64,000 bases of DNA, from the NCBI RefSeq assembly GCF_030272615.1, contig NC_081415.1:367890667-367954666 (forward strand), in the 5' to 3' direction. This stretch comes from Cryptomeria japonica. Its lineage: Eukaryota; Streptophyta; Pinopsida; Cupressales; Cupressaceae. The notes beneath the pieces were generated by a model. The model did no database searches. It saw only the letters and a program-made list of their open reading frames with translations, and was not told where the DNA came from. Shown here one piece after another: positions 45,316-57,295 of this stretch (position 1 is the stretch's first letter; each line of letters begins with the position of its first letter). The translations under genes and the position numbers were made by a program.

Positions 45316-46422
45316 TGTTGGCTTGATGATGATTGCAATGAATGAATTTATATGTTGTCATTGATGGAACATGTACACACACACATATGTTTGTCTACTG
45401 GTGTTACTTTAAATTTACTTGTATTATATTGCAACTGGTATTAGAAGTTTTGTTTATGATGGTTTAGAGAGTGTCAAATTGGTACATGGAGACAACCGGT
45501 ATATACAGGAATGACCCGACATCAACTTGAAGATTCAGTGGAGATTATCAAAGAAGCAATAGAGGACAATTGGTTTACATGTTGACAGAGGTTAACTCCA
45601 ACCGGTATTCATTGATTACGTGATGAGTTATCACCGGTCGTGATGAGTTATCCTAACCGACAAGTTTTGGCAGTAATTTGTGATGAGTTATGTTTGATTG
45701 TCCAGATACACTACACCTCGGAAATTTTGATGTAATTTCTAAGGCCGACATGAAATCTAAATGTCTATATAATGACATTATGATGAACTTTTTTGTATAT
45801 ATGATGAGATGATATGAGATGATTTGATGTGAAGATATAAGTGTCAAGGCATTGTAGAGTATGTTGGTTATGCAGTTTTGAGTGCGTGGAAGAGGATCTA
45901 TTCAAGCAAGTTGTGCTACTTCTAGATCACACCACTTGTTATTTTCTAATTACTACAATAGTCAAATCCCCTAACCAGGTAAGCTCTAACAAGCTTCATT
46001 GTACAAATCCTCTAACCAGGTGATCCATTAGTTTGGATTCAGAAATCCTCTACCGAGGTTACTCCTAATAGGGTCCTACCTTCAACAGGGTATAGCTCCT
46101 AACAAAGCTTTGGGATCTTTAACAGGATTCGCTCCTAGCAGAGCATTTTTGTAGACCTTAACCGGTCAGTTACCTATTAATGCAAATAGTTAACTTGTGA
46201 GTCTCATCTCACCGTGGTTTTTCCCATTTGGGTTTTCCACGTATAAACACTTGTGTTATGGTGGATGTTTTACTTATTGTGGATGCTCTAATATCATTTT
46301 GGATTGCATGCATAGTGTTTAACAAACTTGTTAAGTATACTACCGGTCAGTGTTTAAAGTAGTATTTTATTTGGTGTCACTGATTCAGCCCCCCCCCCCC
46401 TCAGTGATTTATAAGTCTATGA
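45316..46422 (+). repeat. element B 5' LTR
   Basis: Starts TGTTGGCTTG and ends AAGTCTATGA (CA changed to GA compared with the other LTR). Compared with 60026-61137, differences are scattered, very roughly 6% in the first 340 bp by eye. It contains TATA box TATATAAT at 45766-45773, also present at 60472-60479. A C12 run lies in the inverted box near the end. Confidence 0.9.
45766..45773 (+). promoter_or_regulatory. TATA box of element B
   Basis: TATATAAT, followed by GACATTATGATGAAC, is conserved in both B LTRs about 450 bp from the LTR start, so transcription would begin near 45800. Confidence 0.55.
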
Positions 46423-46437
46423 ATTAGTACCAAAGCC
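46423..46437 (+). other. decayed primer binding site of B
   Basis: ATTAGTACCAAAGCC follows the LTR where ATTGGTATCAGAGCC is expected; three transitions from the initiator-Met complement. Confidence 0.75.
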
Positions 46438-46484
46438 TAACTTCTTTAAGGCTTAATTGCTTTGAAGGAAACCCTAAAGCCACC

Positions 46485-47795
46485 ATGGGGGATATGAGAT
46501 ACTTTGAGATGGCTATAGTGCTCGAAGCTACTAAGGATGAGCTTGAAACCCTAAGAGTAAGATTCAAGGCTTCACAATTCAAAAGGAGAGAGCTAACTAA
46601 ACAAGTATTGGAAATTTCTGATAATAGTTTTTCAAATGAAGCTAACATTGATGCATTAGCTGAAGAAGTTGAAAAACTGAATGGTGAAAAGTTAAATCTG
46701 TGAAGAGAGTTATAATCCCTAACTATCTGCATGAGTCAAGAGTTGGAAGCTAGGAGGGAAACTGAAGACCTTGTAAGAGAGAGATCATGAAATTTCTAAG
46801 ATCAAATGAGAGAATGCAACGTGCATGAGCATTGACATGCAGAAAAATAAGAAAAAGAGGCTTTGTAGCTAGATCTTGAAATAACATCATCTCTGAAAGA
46901 GACTCTTTCAAAACATAATGAAGATCTTACCAGAGAACTCATTGAGGCTAATGGGAAATTGGAAAAGTTCAACAAAAGTTCTACCATGTTGGATGAGAAG
47001 ATTCAATCACAAAGGATGAAAGGTAATACTTCTAGACTTGGTTTTAACACATCTAAAAAATGAGAGTCTTCCGGTACAAAGAGAAACATTCGTAAGGACA
47101 AAACAGTTCCTAAGGCTAATAATAAGCCTACTGGTAAGAAAGTATTTAAACATGTTTTCTTTGTCTATCATAAACGTGAACATACTGCAAATGTGTGTAG
47201 AAACAAACCCAAGGGAAATACAAGCTACAATGCAAATACTAGGTATGTATCTAAGATATTTGAAGGTCATTGTTTCACATGCAAAATGTATGGACATAGA
47301 TCAGTTGAATGCAGATATGGAGCAAATAATCTAGTACCTCATATGATTCCAAGACCTAATGGCAACTAGATAAGAACCTATAATGACTGGGGTAACATGA
47401 ACTGGAAGAGACCCTATGTCAACTGGTTTAACCCACTTGAGATGGAAAAGGTAACTAATATCATTTGCACCATATATAACAATTTTGGTCATGTGGCTAT
47501 GAATTGCAGAAGAAGAATAGGAAGAGGCAATGCAGGACCTTGGAGATCATCTGGAATGGCCTGCTATCATTGTCATAAACTGGGACACATGGCAAAGTTC
47601 TGTAGATCCAAAAAGAACAAACCGGTTAATCATTCTAAAGATCAGAAAGGAAAGCAAAAGGTAAATGTTGAAGAAACCAGACAAGAGATGAACCAAATAT
47701 GGAAAAACAAGAGTGATGATGGTGCAAGAGCACCTTTCCAAGCTCTCCCTCCTTCTTTTTTTGTTGGTATTATGCTTCTCATGAAGCCATTGTAA
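46485..47795 (+). pseudogene. element B gag with zinc knuckles
   Basis: ATG at 46485 (M-G-D-M-R-Y-F-E-M) opens a coiled-coil region (A-L-A-E-E-V-E-K-L-N) that continues in the same frame with several stops. Four knuckle positions follow: about 47158 (first Cys and second Cys lost), 47274-47315 (C-F-T-C-K-M-Y-G-H-R-S-V-E-C, intact), about 47466 (second Cys is Tyr) and 47562-47603 (C-Y-H-C-H-K-L-G-H-M-A-K-F-C, intact). The basic tail (K-G-K-Q-K-V-N-V-E-E) aligns with C and D up to about 47715; the rest differs, so the original C-terminus was replaced. The product would have been the capsid/RNA-binding protein. Confidence 0.78.
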
Positions 47796-49831
47796 ATAAA
47801 ATAATGAGCCAAGTGCTTATAGGTCCTAGTTAGAGTCCTAGAGTAGATCTTAGGAGTCATAAGTCAAGATTGAGATTTTCTTGAAAATGGAGGGTATGTG
47901 TGTCTTTGTGGTGTTTAGGGGTCCTTCATAGCATGGTGGTGTCCTTAGGTTGGCCCATTGTGGATCTAGAGTCATGAAGAGCAACATTGGGAAAGTTGTT
48001 GAAAAGTTGTCAAGCAACTTTTCCACCAGGAGACCAAAATCCTTAGTTTGGCATGGACAACCCTAATATGGGAACATAGACCAAGGAAAAGGTGGTATGA
48101 GTATTTTCAAACCCTAAATGCATGGGTTGGATGTCAGAGATTGTACCGCTCAAGCAAACTGAATTGACTGTGACTGTTTTTGGGTTACTAGTCAGTTTGA
48201 ATGAAGTTATCGAGCAAACTAATGGATTGATTTGCATGAAAAAACTATGTGAAATGTCTTGTATGGTGTATGTTTCTTCATTGTGATTGATTATTTTAGG
48301 TTTTTTTTTACCGGATTGAGTGTGTTTGTAAATAATTTGTAATTTGTAGTCTCATTGTCCAGTTTTGGACTGGTTGTGCAAATGAAGTCATAACTCCATT
48401 CCCCATTGTGGAATCACCATGAAACCATGGGGAATGGAAGTGAAGACCCTATACTATATTCCCATGCAAGAAGGGCCCTTAAAAATGTAGGAAGGCCAAG
48501 CAAAGACCCACTCCTAGGCGAGATTGGACAGTGCCCGGTTAGGAGAGGTCAAATTGCAGAGGTCTTGGAGAGCAAGGTTGGTTAGTGGAGAGTGCATCCT
48601 TTGGAGGAAGTGTAGAGGAGTGAGTGAAGAATCATTGGTGTGAAGGAGGATCCTCCACCAATCCAAACAAGGTGGCTAAAACTCAAAACACTCACTGTGA
48701 CCTAGGCAGACCCTAAAAACCCTTGAAAACCTTAAAATCCACCTAGGACAATGTACAAACTCTTGGGGGCCTAAAACCTAGAAAATCCATGAGTCCTTGC
48801 CAAATTCATGGTAGTCCATTTTGGGAGTTTGGGTTGTTTGTTCACCGTTTGTGAGTGGGAGCCCTAGAAGACCGGTTAGGAGGCCTAATTAGTCCTAATC
48901 CTTGTAGCCCTATTTGAAGGCAAAAACCCAAATTTGTGAAATCGGTAAGGGATTAGAATCTTGAAACCTCTTGGGGACACATGAATGGGTGGAAAGACCA
49001 TGAAATAGATCTGAAACAACCTTGCTAAGACCTTGGAAGGTGTGGAACAAGCCTAGCCCTTATTAGCCATAGTAAGGGGTTTTGAGTCTCATGAGTAGGT
49101 GAGACCTTAGGAGCAGCATTGCAACTCATTACTGGGTGGATTGGGCATGGTCAGGGGATTCCTCAAGAAAAGGGAAGTCCTAGAGACCTTAGGGTGTGTA
49201 GAGAACACCAGTTGATCCAAGGAAAGGATCCAAGAGCATAGACTAGGCTAGTCTATCCCTAACCCCATCCCATCAGATATACCTATAGGAGAACCTAATC
49301 CTTCATCCAGTGTGCAAAATCCTACACCGGTGAACTGAGCCTTTTCAATAGGGCTAAGGGGAACATAGCGGTAAATCTACTTTCGGACCCCTTGAAAGAT
49401 GAATGGTAAGAGAGTTTGAATTTTGAGTTGTTATGTGTGAAATCTTGATATCTTTTGTCAATTGGTTTTTCAAAAGTTTATCAACTAGTTTTACACCTGT
49501 TAATATTGTATGCATTATTAAGTGGTGTATTAGGGTTTGTAACCCTAGTGGTCAAGCATTTAATGTAGTAGGTAAAAAGGATAAAAGAGTTTTACTTTTT
49601 ATTTTTACCCTAAATGCATTCTAGAGAGAATTCTTGAGCACTTGTAGATCGAAGAGAGAATTGCTAGCTAGTTTTAGTGGAATTTGTGTCGTGATTTGCA
49701 TGATTGAAGCTAATTCAAAGATTAGTGGAGGTTGAACTGGTGTGCACTTGAGAAATCAATCGGTAACCGAGGCAGCATGCAAGAATTGAGGTATTTCTTT
49801 GTAAATCCCACTTTAAATCTAGTTTGTCTGA
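47796..49831. other. extra non-coding block in element B
   Basis: C and D have only 310-400 bp between gag and ORF2; B has over 2 kb. Homology to the C spacer resumes near 49555 (TTTAATGTAGTAGGTA). So roughly 47720-49555 is an insertion or a B-specific leader. It has higher GC than its surroundings, no ORF of interest, no clear terminal repeat and no target duplication. A perfect 11-bp inverted repeat (48396-48406 and 48427-48437) lies inside. It may be a solo LTR or captured host DNA. Confidence 0.5.
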
Positions 49832-52631
49832 ATGGCTTCATCATCTAAGCAAGTAGAGAGGTTAATGATTACATCAAAACCTATGGAGGTTGTGGAATCA
49901 AAATGAATTGTGTCTTATAATGCTTTATCTCAAGTTCTTGATGGTGTTATTATAAAAGGTGATTTGTCTAGCTTAATTGATTGTAAGATTGAAGATTTAG
50001 AATCATTGTCAATTTACTCTCAGCTGAAATCCCTTTGTGATAAGAGCGAAAAGATTCAACCCAAGTATATTAGGGTTCAAGAGAAGGGTTTTCATAATGC
50101 AACTTATTTTCTTGAGGATTTTGAAGAGGAACATATCTGAATCATTTTGACTTGTGTTCATGGTGAAAATATGTATTTAGAAAGGACACACACTATAACC
50201 AAAGAGGCTATTCAAGCTATGACTGGTATTTGGTCAACCGGTGAAGTTCCCAAGCTGAGGTGAATTTCTAAAGAGATAGTAACCACTTTAATCTCGTCTA
50301 CCTTTGAAGGGCGTGTTTTTTTGTTAATAGTATTAAGGACCCAACGGTTAAATTGGATACTATGGTTATAGGCTATTAGAAATTCTATTTCAATAGAATG
50401 AATAATGTACCATCTACAGCAGTGCATACTGCCTATAAAATGATTGGTGAGAATGCAGATTAGGGCCTTTGTGAGGCCATAAGAAGTCAATTAATGTTGA
50501 ATCTATTGTCAATCAAGAAGGACAACAGTCAAAAGTTCAAATTTGGTCAGTTATTGATTGGTTTATTCTTTTATTTTCAGAATTTCCTAACAGGAATTGG
50601 TGATCTGGAAGTTTCTAAAGACCTACCGGTAATTGCTCAGATCAAGAACAACATTAAGGTTGTTAAGAACACTTTCTTAGCTGCAATGAACAAGTATTTC
50701 AATGAATTTTAGAAGAAAATGAGTATGAGGGTAAGGCTACCTGAGGATGTGGTGAAAATTTTTGCTAAGAACATCATTTTCACAGTCACCACTGATTTCT
50801 ATCTGATGCAAGCTATTGAACCAAGATAAGATGAAATGGAAGACATGAGCTATGAAGTAAATTATGACTTATTGATTGGTTATGCCAATAACTTGTTCGC
50901 ATCTCCAATGGACAAGAAGAATAAAATATTGGATATTATTGAGGAGAAATTTGCAAAAGCTGAAACCAGTAGTGGTAAAGGAAAGAAGAAAAAGGTTGAG
51001 CAAGCGCCTCTGGTGACAAAAAGTACTAGAGTGACACAAAGTGTCGAAACTAAAAAGGAACTAGCACCTAAGGTATACATTAAGAAGCAGACTGCAACAA
51101 AGAAAAGAGGTCAACAACTAATTCTTCAAGAAGACTCTGATATTATTGATATTGAGGAAGAACCAAAGAAGGTAAAGGGAAATGGAAAGAAGGCCAAACT
51201 AGTTGAAGCCACCTCTCTAAAAACTATTCCCATTAAAGCTTTGTCTTACAAACCTATGACTAATTTTGAGAGAACGGTAAAGACATTGGGAAGGAATAGA
51301 TTTGATAATGTCAAAAAATGTTTTGATTCATTTGATGAAGATCAAAAGGAAAAAATTGTTCAAGAGGTAATCAACTATTTATGTCATTACAGTCGATTAC
51401 CTCATGATCTTAAAAAGAATATTTTTGATTCTTTATATACTATTCTTTTGAATAAATGGGAAGAAGTTGCGAAGAAAGAAAAATAAATTATTGATGATGT
51501 GTTTGCGCAATATTTTCCCAATTTGTCAAAAGATGAGTTAATTGCATTGCTTGATAAATACAAAACTCAATTTCCTTTAAGTTAAGGAGATTAAAGCTAT
51601 TAAGTGGGAAGATGCAATCTATCATAGTTGATACTCATCAAATAGTAGGGGAAATTCAGAATATGCGTAAATTGATAGAGTTCCAACAGGCTAATGAGCA
51701 AGATACTGTGGATATACCGGAAATGGATAAGGAAGATATAGTGCAATCTGATATTGTCTATCCTATCAAGAAGAAGAACCACACCACTTCCCAACCAGTA
51801 ATTTTTGTTGATGATATATAGGATACTATAGATCTATCTGGAAACATTATTGCTCTAGATATGCAACCACCGAAAATTATTGATTCACAGGTTAATACAG
51901 TGGAGATACCAATAACTCAACCAAGTGTTGATATTCTAACCCTACCGGTAAATGATCAACTAGTGAAACCCCAACTCCCACTGGTTTCAGAGGCTACTCA
52001 GGAGGAACCTGCTAAAACATTTTTTGAATAGACCTTTGAATAGGAGAAGGAAAAATAACAAAAGGAAGAGAAAATTGAGAAGGAGACATCTGTTGAACCG
52101 GAGAAGGCATTAGTCTAACAACAACATGATGATGATGACTCATTTGGCATCAAAGGGCCAATAAATTTTGACAACATGAGTGCATCAAAATTACTAGAGT
52201 TTGCAAATGTGATGCAATCCAGAGCTCAGAAGAGGAGGCTTAAGGAATAGAGAATGGAAATCGAAACCATTCAAAATGTTGTAGATATTTTGTCAAGCCT
52301 TCTACTAGATACTGCTACAGGGAACTTGTCAACTCCCATTGGAAATCTTGGTCAGTTGGTTGTTTATGCCTCTGATCAACTTAAGTCCCTTGAGGAAGCA
52401 ACACAGACCTATGCAGAGAAGAGCTACAAGAAGAAGCGAGGAGAACATATTATGAAGGATATTGATACAGGGAGAATTGCCCTATCTCTAAATAAACATC
52501 TGTTAAGAAAATCTATTGAAACAGGAGGGAAAATTCTTGTATCTACATCCAATGTTTCATTCTTTTATAGTGATATCAATCAAAGGAAAAAAGAGACCGA
52601 GCAAGAACTGGAAAAGATATGTAGTGCTTAC
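49832..52631 (+). pseudogene. element B ORF2, first part
   Basis: ATG at 49832 (M-A-S-S-S-K-Q) matches the C ORF2 start (M-A-S-S-S-A-P). The domain reads H-T-I-T-K-E-A-I-Q-A-M-T-G-I-W-S-T-G (50190-50240), then, after frame changes, N-L-L-S-I-K-K-D...F-K-F-G-Q-L-L-I-G-L-F-F-Y-F (50500-50580). A basic middle follows (S-S-G-K-G-K-K-K-K-V, 50970), then helical segments (F-D-N-V-K-K-C-F-D-S-F). Frames change between 50140 and 50494 and between 51486 and 51612, and there are further stops. The last open piece (52254-52631) ends C-S-A-Y, where C is inserted; the sequence continues at 59431. Confidence 0.74.
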
Positions 52632-53569
52632 TATTAGGGTTCCCACAGATACTGAGAGGGAGGGGTGAATCAGTAGCTGACCGGTAGTGACATTTTCTTA
52701 AAACTAAATATGCAGAATATAAAGTAACAGTATATTGGTATGCAAGAATTAATGCAAATAATAGAATCAAAAGCATCCACATGAAAAGAACACCATAACA
52801 CAAGATGTTTAACGAGGAAACCCGATGTGGGAAAAACCTCGGTGGGATTTGTGACCCACAATATTCACTTACTGGCCAATAAGAGAATATTACTTACAAT
52901 AGGGGCCTGCACATGCAGGAAGGCCAACTGCCTAGAGCTCACTGCTCAATAAGAAGTCATACTGGCTTACAATGAGGATTTACACAAATCCAATATTCTA
53001 TACTACTTTACAATAGCATCTTCAATGCCAGATTCAGTACCGGTTCTTGCTCTATTCTTTACATATGCCCTTGACCTACAATTCGCACATTAGGTCTCCC
53101 TTATAATTTATTTATTGCTTTCTATCCATATCCTACAAATGCCTACAATGATCTCTTTTATATACAAGAGTCATTTTACAATTTGCCAAGTCGGCTTACA
53201 ATGATAAAAAAAATATTACATATCAAAAATCCTGTCAGCCTCTGTGTCGGTATACATATTTCCTTCTGTGTCGGTGTACATCTTCTGTGCTGGTGCCAGT
53301 GTAGATTGATTTTGTTGATGCCGGAGCACTGTTTTGTTTGAGTAATTCTTTACCAGTATAATGTCTTGCCGGTGCCATAAGGTTGCCTGAGTAATGCTTT
53401 GCCGATGCCATAGGATTGGAAGGTTGCTTGAGTAATGCTTTGTCGGTGCCATAGGATTGCAAGGTTGCTTGAGTAATGCTTTGTTGGTGCCATAGGATTG
53501 CAAGGTTACCATCAATGACAAAACCTTCAATCACACACAATGTCTCATTGGAGTGTCCATATGCCAACA
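52632..53569 (-). repeat. element C 3' LTR
   Basis: 938 bp, against 901 bp for 58525-59425. Identity over the first 440 bp is about 96% by eye. It has three copies of a 41-bp unit at 53391, 53432 and 53473, where the other LTR has two. The outer end reads TATTAGGG where the inner end of the partner reads TGTTAGGG. Confidence 0.92.
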
Positions 53570-53584
53570 ATCTCCCCCTTTGGC
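53570..53584 (-). other. polypurine tract of C
   Basis: Minus strand GCCAAAGGGGGAGAT directly before TGTTGGC. A second similar tract (GCCAAAGGGGGAGTAG, minus) lies at about 53719-53735 and a partial one at about 53651. Confidence 0.88.
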
Positions 53585-53782
53585 ATCTATGGCAACACTC
53601 ATGAGAAATTTCAAAAAGATATCCAAAAATGTGTAGACCAAAAAATGTTACCAAAAATGTGAGAGCTCCCCCTAAGCATGTGATCCTTGTGTTTTGAATT
53701 TTTGAATTTTCTCATCTACTACTCCCCCTTTGGCATCAATGACAAAGGTTAGTAGATTTTGTAGTTGTATCAATTCATAACC

Positions 53783-56700
53783 TCAACCTTGTAGTTGGGT
53801 AGTTATTATCTTAAGAATATCTCCCAAAATTAAGTTTATGCCATCCATAAACTTCTTGCTCTCCTTTATTGCTATCTCAGTTCTGTCTACTATACCGGTG
53901 AGATGCTGCAAGTGCTCTGCCGGTGTATTGCTACCCTGTGTTAGTGCCTCTGAGATTTCCTTACGCAGAGATGCCAAATAGTCCAATCTTGGACTTAGTT
54001 TAGATCTCAAAAATTTTGCCTTGTTTATTATTTTCTCTTTTTCTCTTTCTAATTTGAGCAATTCTTCCTCAAAATTTGTTATCTTTTCCTCAAAAACTGA
54101 TAATGTATCAAGTGAGTTAACAAAATTATCAGCAAGTTTATTGATCTCTTCCTGTACCTTGCTCATCTTTTTGTCTACATCTGTGGTCAAAAAGTTTATC
54201 TTACAGGTGTCTTTGTACAGAGTTTTGTACTCTTTCAATAAATTGCACAGTTCCGGTAGAAGTGTGTCAAATTCCCTGTTACACTTCTTTATTCCTTCCT
54301 CAAAGAATTTTTGTTTCTCTTTTTCTATACTTTCCTTTATAGTTTCTACCTTTGTTTGCTCAAAATTTTCAGATATATATTTACAAAGTGTATCCAACTG
54401 GCCTAAAGAATCTTTGTTGGCTATATTACAATTGGGAGCTATTGATTTCAAAACTGGAATTGAATCATCTATCGCTTTATAGGCTTGTGTGCTATAATCA
54501 GTTATTTTCTTGATAGATTCGAGCAATACCTCTATTACATTTGATGGTGACCCAATAAACTGAGTGCCGGTGGAAGTGACCATGCTGGTATTGACCTCTA
54601 GTAGGTCTGTTTGTGTCTCCATCTCTTTAAGCACAGTTTTCCCTGCATCATTTCTTACCGATGGCATCTGTTCTGGAGCCTTTAGCTCTATTGGTTGCTC
54701 TGTTTGTGTTCCAGATTCCATCTTTTTCTCTAAATCTGTTGTCGGTTGCTCTTTGTTTCCTGTTGCCGGTTGCTCTTTGTTTCCATATTTATCTGTGGTA
54801 TCCTTATCTACCATTATGTTGATTTTTTGAGTATCAACATTCACAGTATATAGGACTTCAGGATTAGGATTATTATCCTTTGTGTCCATGCTCTCAGTTG
54901 TTGGTTGATCTTCTACAGTTTTTGTTTTTACCGGTGTAGTATTTAAAGGAGGTGGGGGTAAGTTGTCTCTAATCTTGATACTTGGTGGTCCACCAACTAT
55001 ACCTTTCCCTTTGTCTTTTTGATATACCAGAATGGGCTTGGGATTCCTATATCCTTCTTGTTTTTTTTTTCAATCAAGAATGTATCCCAACCATCTTCTG
55101 TTTCATTTGAAACTTTAGTAACTCTACCTGCCATTAGTGATATTTGCCAGTGTGTAGTGGAAAAAACTGTCTGGTTGGCCTGAGCTATCAAATCATCAAT
55201 TTCCTTAGGTGAGTTGACCGAGTATACTACAAGTAATTTTTCTATTTTAATTTTCTTATCCAACTCAACTATTCCTTGCCTTCTGGCCTCAAGTCTTCTA
55301 TATAATTCATCAGGAATTTCATTTAGGACTTGCATCAAAAACTTTTTATACATGTCCATGTGCAATATAACACTTTCCTCAACTTGTCCTTTCTCATCAT
55401 CTGATAGGGTGTCATAGATTTTCCCTATGTTTTTCAATTTACCTTCCTCTATGATCTCATTCATTAATATGTCAAAAGGGACCAAGTCAGTGTTTGTCTT
55501 CTTCTTCTTTTTGGGGGTCAGCTTTTTCTTAGGTGTGGCTTTCTTGACTGGAGACCTTATAGCTTGTTGCTTCTATCTTGTCCTTCTAGATGAAGGAGTG
55601 GATACCGGTGAGGGGTCTCTTTTCTGAACAACTCTTTTGAAAGTTGATGGCATATCTCCTTCTGAGGAGGTATCTACCGGTGATAGATGAGTTTTAGGTT
55701 GTTGGGCTGCCAACTCTTCTTCTGTTATGTCAGTTTTCTTTAATACATCATCTTTTATGGCTTTTGCTTGCTTGGTTCCTTTCCTCACAAATGCCTCAAC
55801 TTTCTTTACTCTCTTTTTAGATTGAGTTTGACTTTCGATGGTCTCAGCACTACTAAATACTTCTTCCTTTGGTTTATTGGGGGCTTCCAGAAGTGCTTTG
55901 GCATAGGTTTCCACTATGTGGTCATCTGTTTCATACCCCATCTCTGTAACCCAGATTGTTCTTGGGATGACTGCTTCCATCCAGATCTCATCCTTTTTTA
56001 TTACAAAGCATATATCATCCTTGTATTTGTTGACAATTTCTTGTGATAGTCTGATTCTTTTATTCATTCTGACCTTTAGTGCTTGAAAATACTCATTGAT
56101 ATTCTTTTCTCTGTTTTCACCCATGTTGTTGAATAAGTCAGACAATTGTTTTCCTACCGGTATGTCGAATCCAAAATCCTTGTTGCCTATACCGGGAGCC
56201 TGTTTGGTTATATGTAGCATTAAGCATACAAGCAAATTTCCAAATCTAAAGGTTCCTTTCTTATCCTTCTTGATTTTTGCCAAATTGTCAATTAACTCAT
56301 CTTTTAACCATTCACAAATATCAATTTTTACATTGTCCTTAACCATGTCATGAGCACTTTTTATGCATAAACTAGAAACAGAGTTAAGCCTATTTGCATG
56401 AGTTGCTTTGTAACCTAGAATCATGCTAATGAATCTCACATTTGTATCGGTCACATCATTAACCCTCAGTGATCTTTTGTCGAATGTTGCACCAGTTAAT
56501 TTCATTACTAGGTCATTGGAGACCTTCTTGGTTTTGTCAGGTCTGGTACCAGTGGAAGGTAACCCTGTTATTGCTTTCACAGCTACCTTTGTAATTTTAT
56601 GCACTGAGTCAAGCAAAAAGAATGAGCCATGTACCCTGCTAAGAACTATCCTAACCACTTCCTGGGGAAATTCAGGAATGCAGAGGATTTCAGTGAATCC

Positions 56701-56988
56701 TAGGGTTTCAACAATTTTATGTTCAGGTTTCACATTTTCGGCATTGTCACATATAACAGATTTATACATGTTTTTGATTTCTTCATCACCTAATTCCTCT
56801 ATGTTGCAATGAATATACATTCTAGGGTCTTCTGCATAAACAACACCCTTTGGAATTTGGGAAAAAGCACCTGTGTGGTCATCTTTCTTAGCTACCTCGA
56901 GAACTAGCTGAAACACGGGCCTAGGTCATTTTATAACCTCGACTACTGTAGGGTTTGCTATGAATTCAGGTGCAGAGGAGGATGCCAT
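53783..56988 (-). pseudogene. element C ORF2, about 1068 codons
   Basis: ATG at 56988 (M-A-S-S-S-A-P-E-F). A TGA about 24 codons in is followed by 447 open codons. Residues ~141-147 are T-G-L-P-S-T-G, preceded by H-K-I-T-K-V-A-V-K-A-I. Residues ~222-259 hold I-D-I-C-E-W-L-K-D-E-L-I-D-N-L and F-R-F-G-N-L-L-V-C-L-M-L-H. A Ser/Lys-rich linker, TAG at 55573, then a helical domain with M-A-G-R-V-T-K-V-S-N-E-T. The A11 run at about 55061-55071 shifts the frame, after which 368 open codons (54889-53783) form an acidic/Gln-Thr region and long coiled coils. No catalytic motif. The layout suggests a structural or nucleic-acid-binding factor. A plant mobile domain or plant transposon protein relation is inference. 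Confidence 0.8.
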
Positions 56989-57295
56989 TATGATAAATAC
57001 CTTTTTCTGCCTTTGGATGGATTGATTGTTGAAGTGCTTTGCCTCTTTGCTCGGAATGCCTTAGCTCAGAAATCTTCGCGCTCTTTGAAGGTTTGAATTC
57101 TCGGTGAAATGAAATTGAGCCAAAAACCTTATTTTATAAAGTCTTTTCCTGCTACCTACTACATTAATTGTTTGCCAGCAATGTATTAACTCAACTTTAT
57201 TTGCCGGTAATGAAGGATTTTCAACTTCTTTTCTCTAACCGAGGGAATAATAGCACATGTGTCATTAAATTGCCAAACCCTCAAGATAATTTTCT
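56989..57295 (-). other. spacer between gag and ORF2 of C
   Basis: About 310 bp without an ORF. Part of it (TTTAATGTAGTAGGTA in element sense) is shared with the leader of B ORF2. It may promote separate expression of ORF2; no mechanism is visible. Confidence 0.55.

Noticed and set aside
45841-46023. Short ORF repeated at 60537-60731
   Set aside because: It is in the B LTR and is repeated only because LTRs are repeated; non-coding U5-like region.
54021-54830. Ser-rich plus-strand ORFs within element C
   Set aside because: Antisense shadows of the C ORF2 coiled-coil region.
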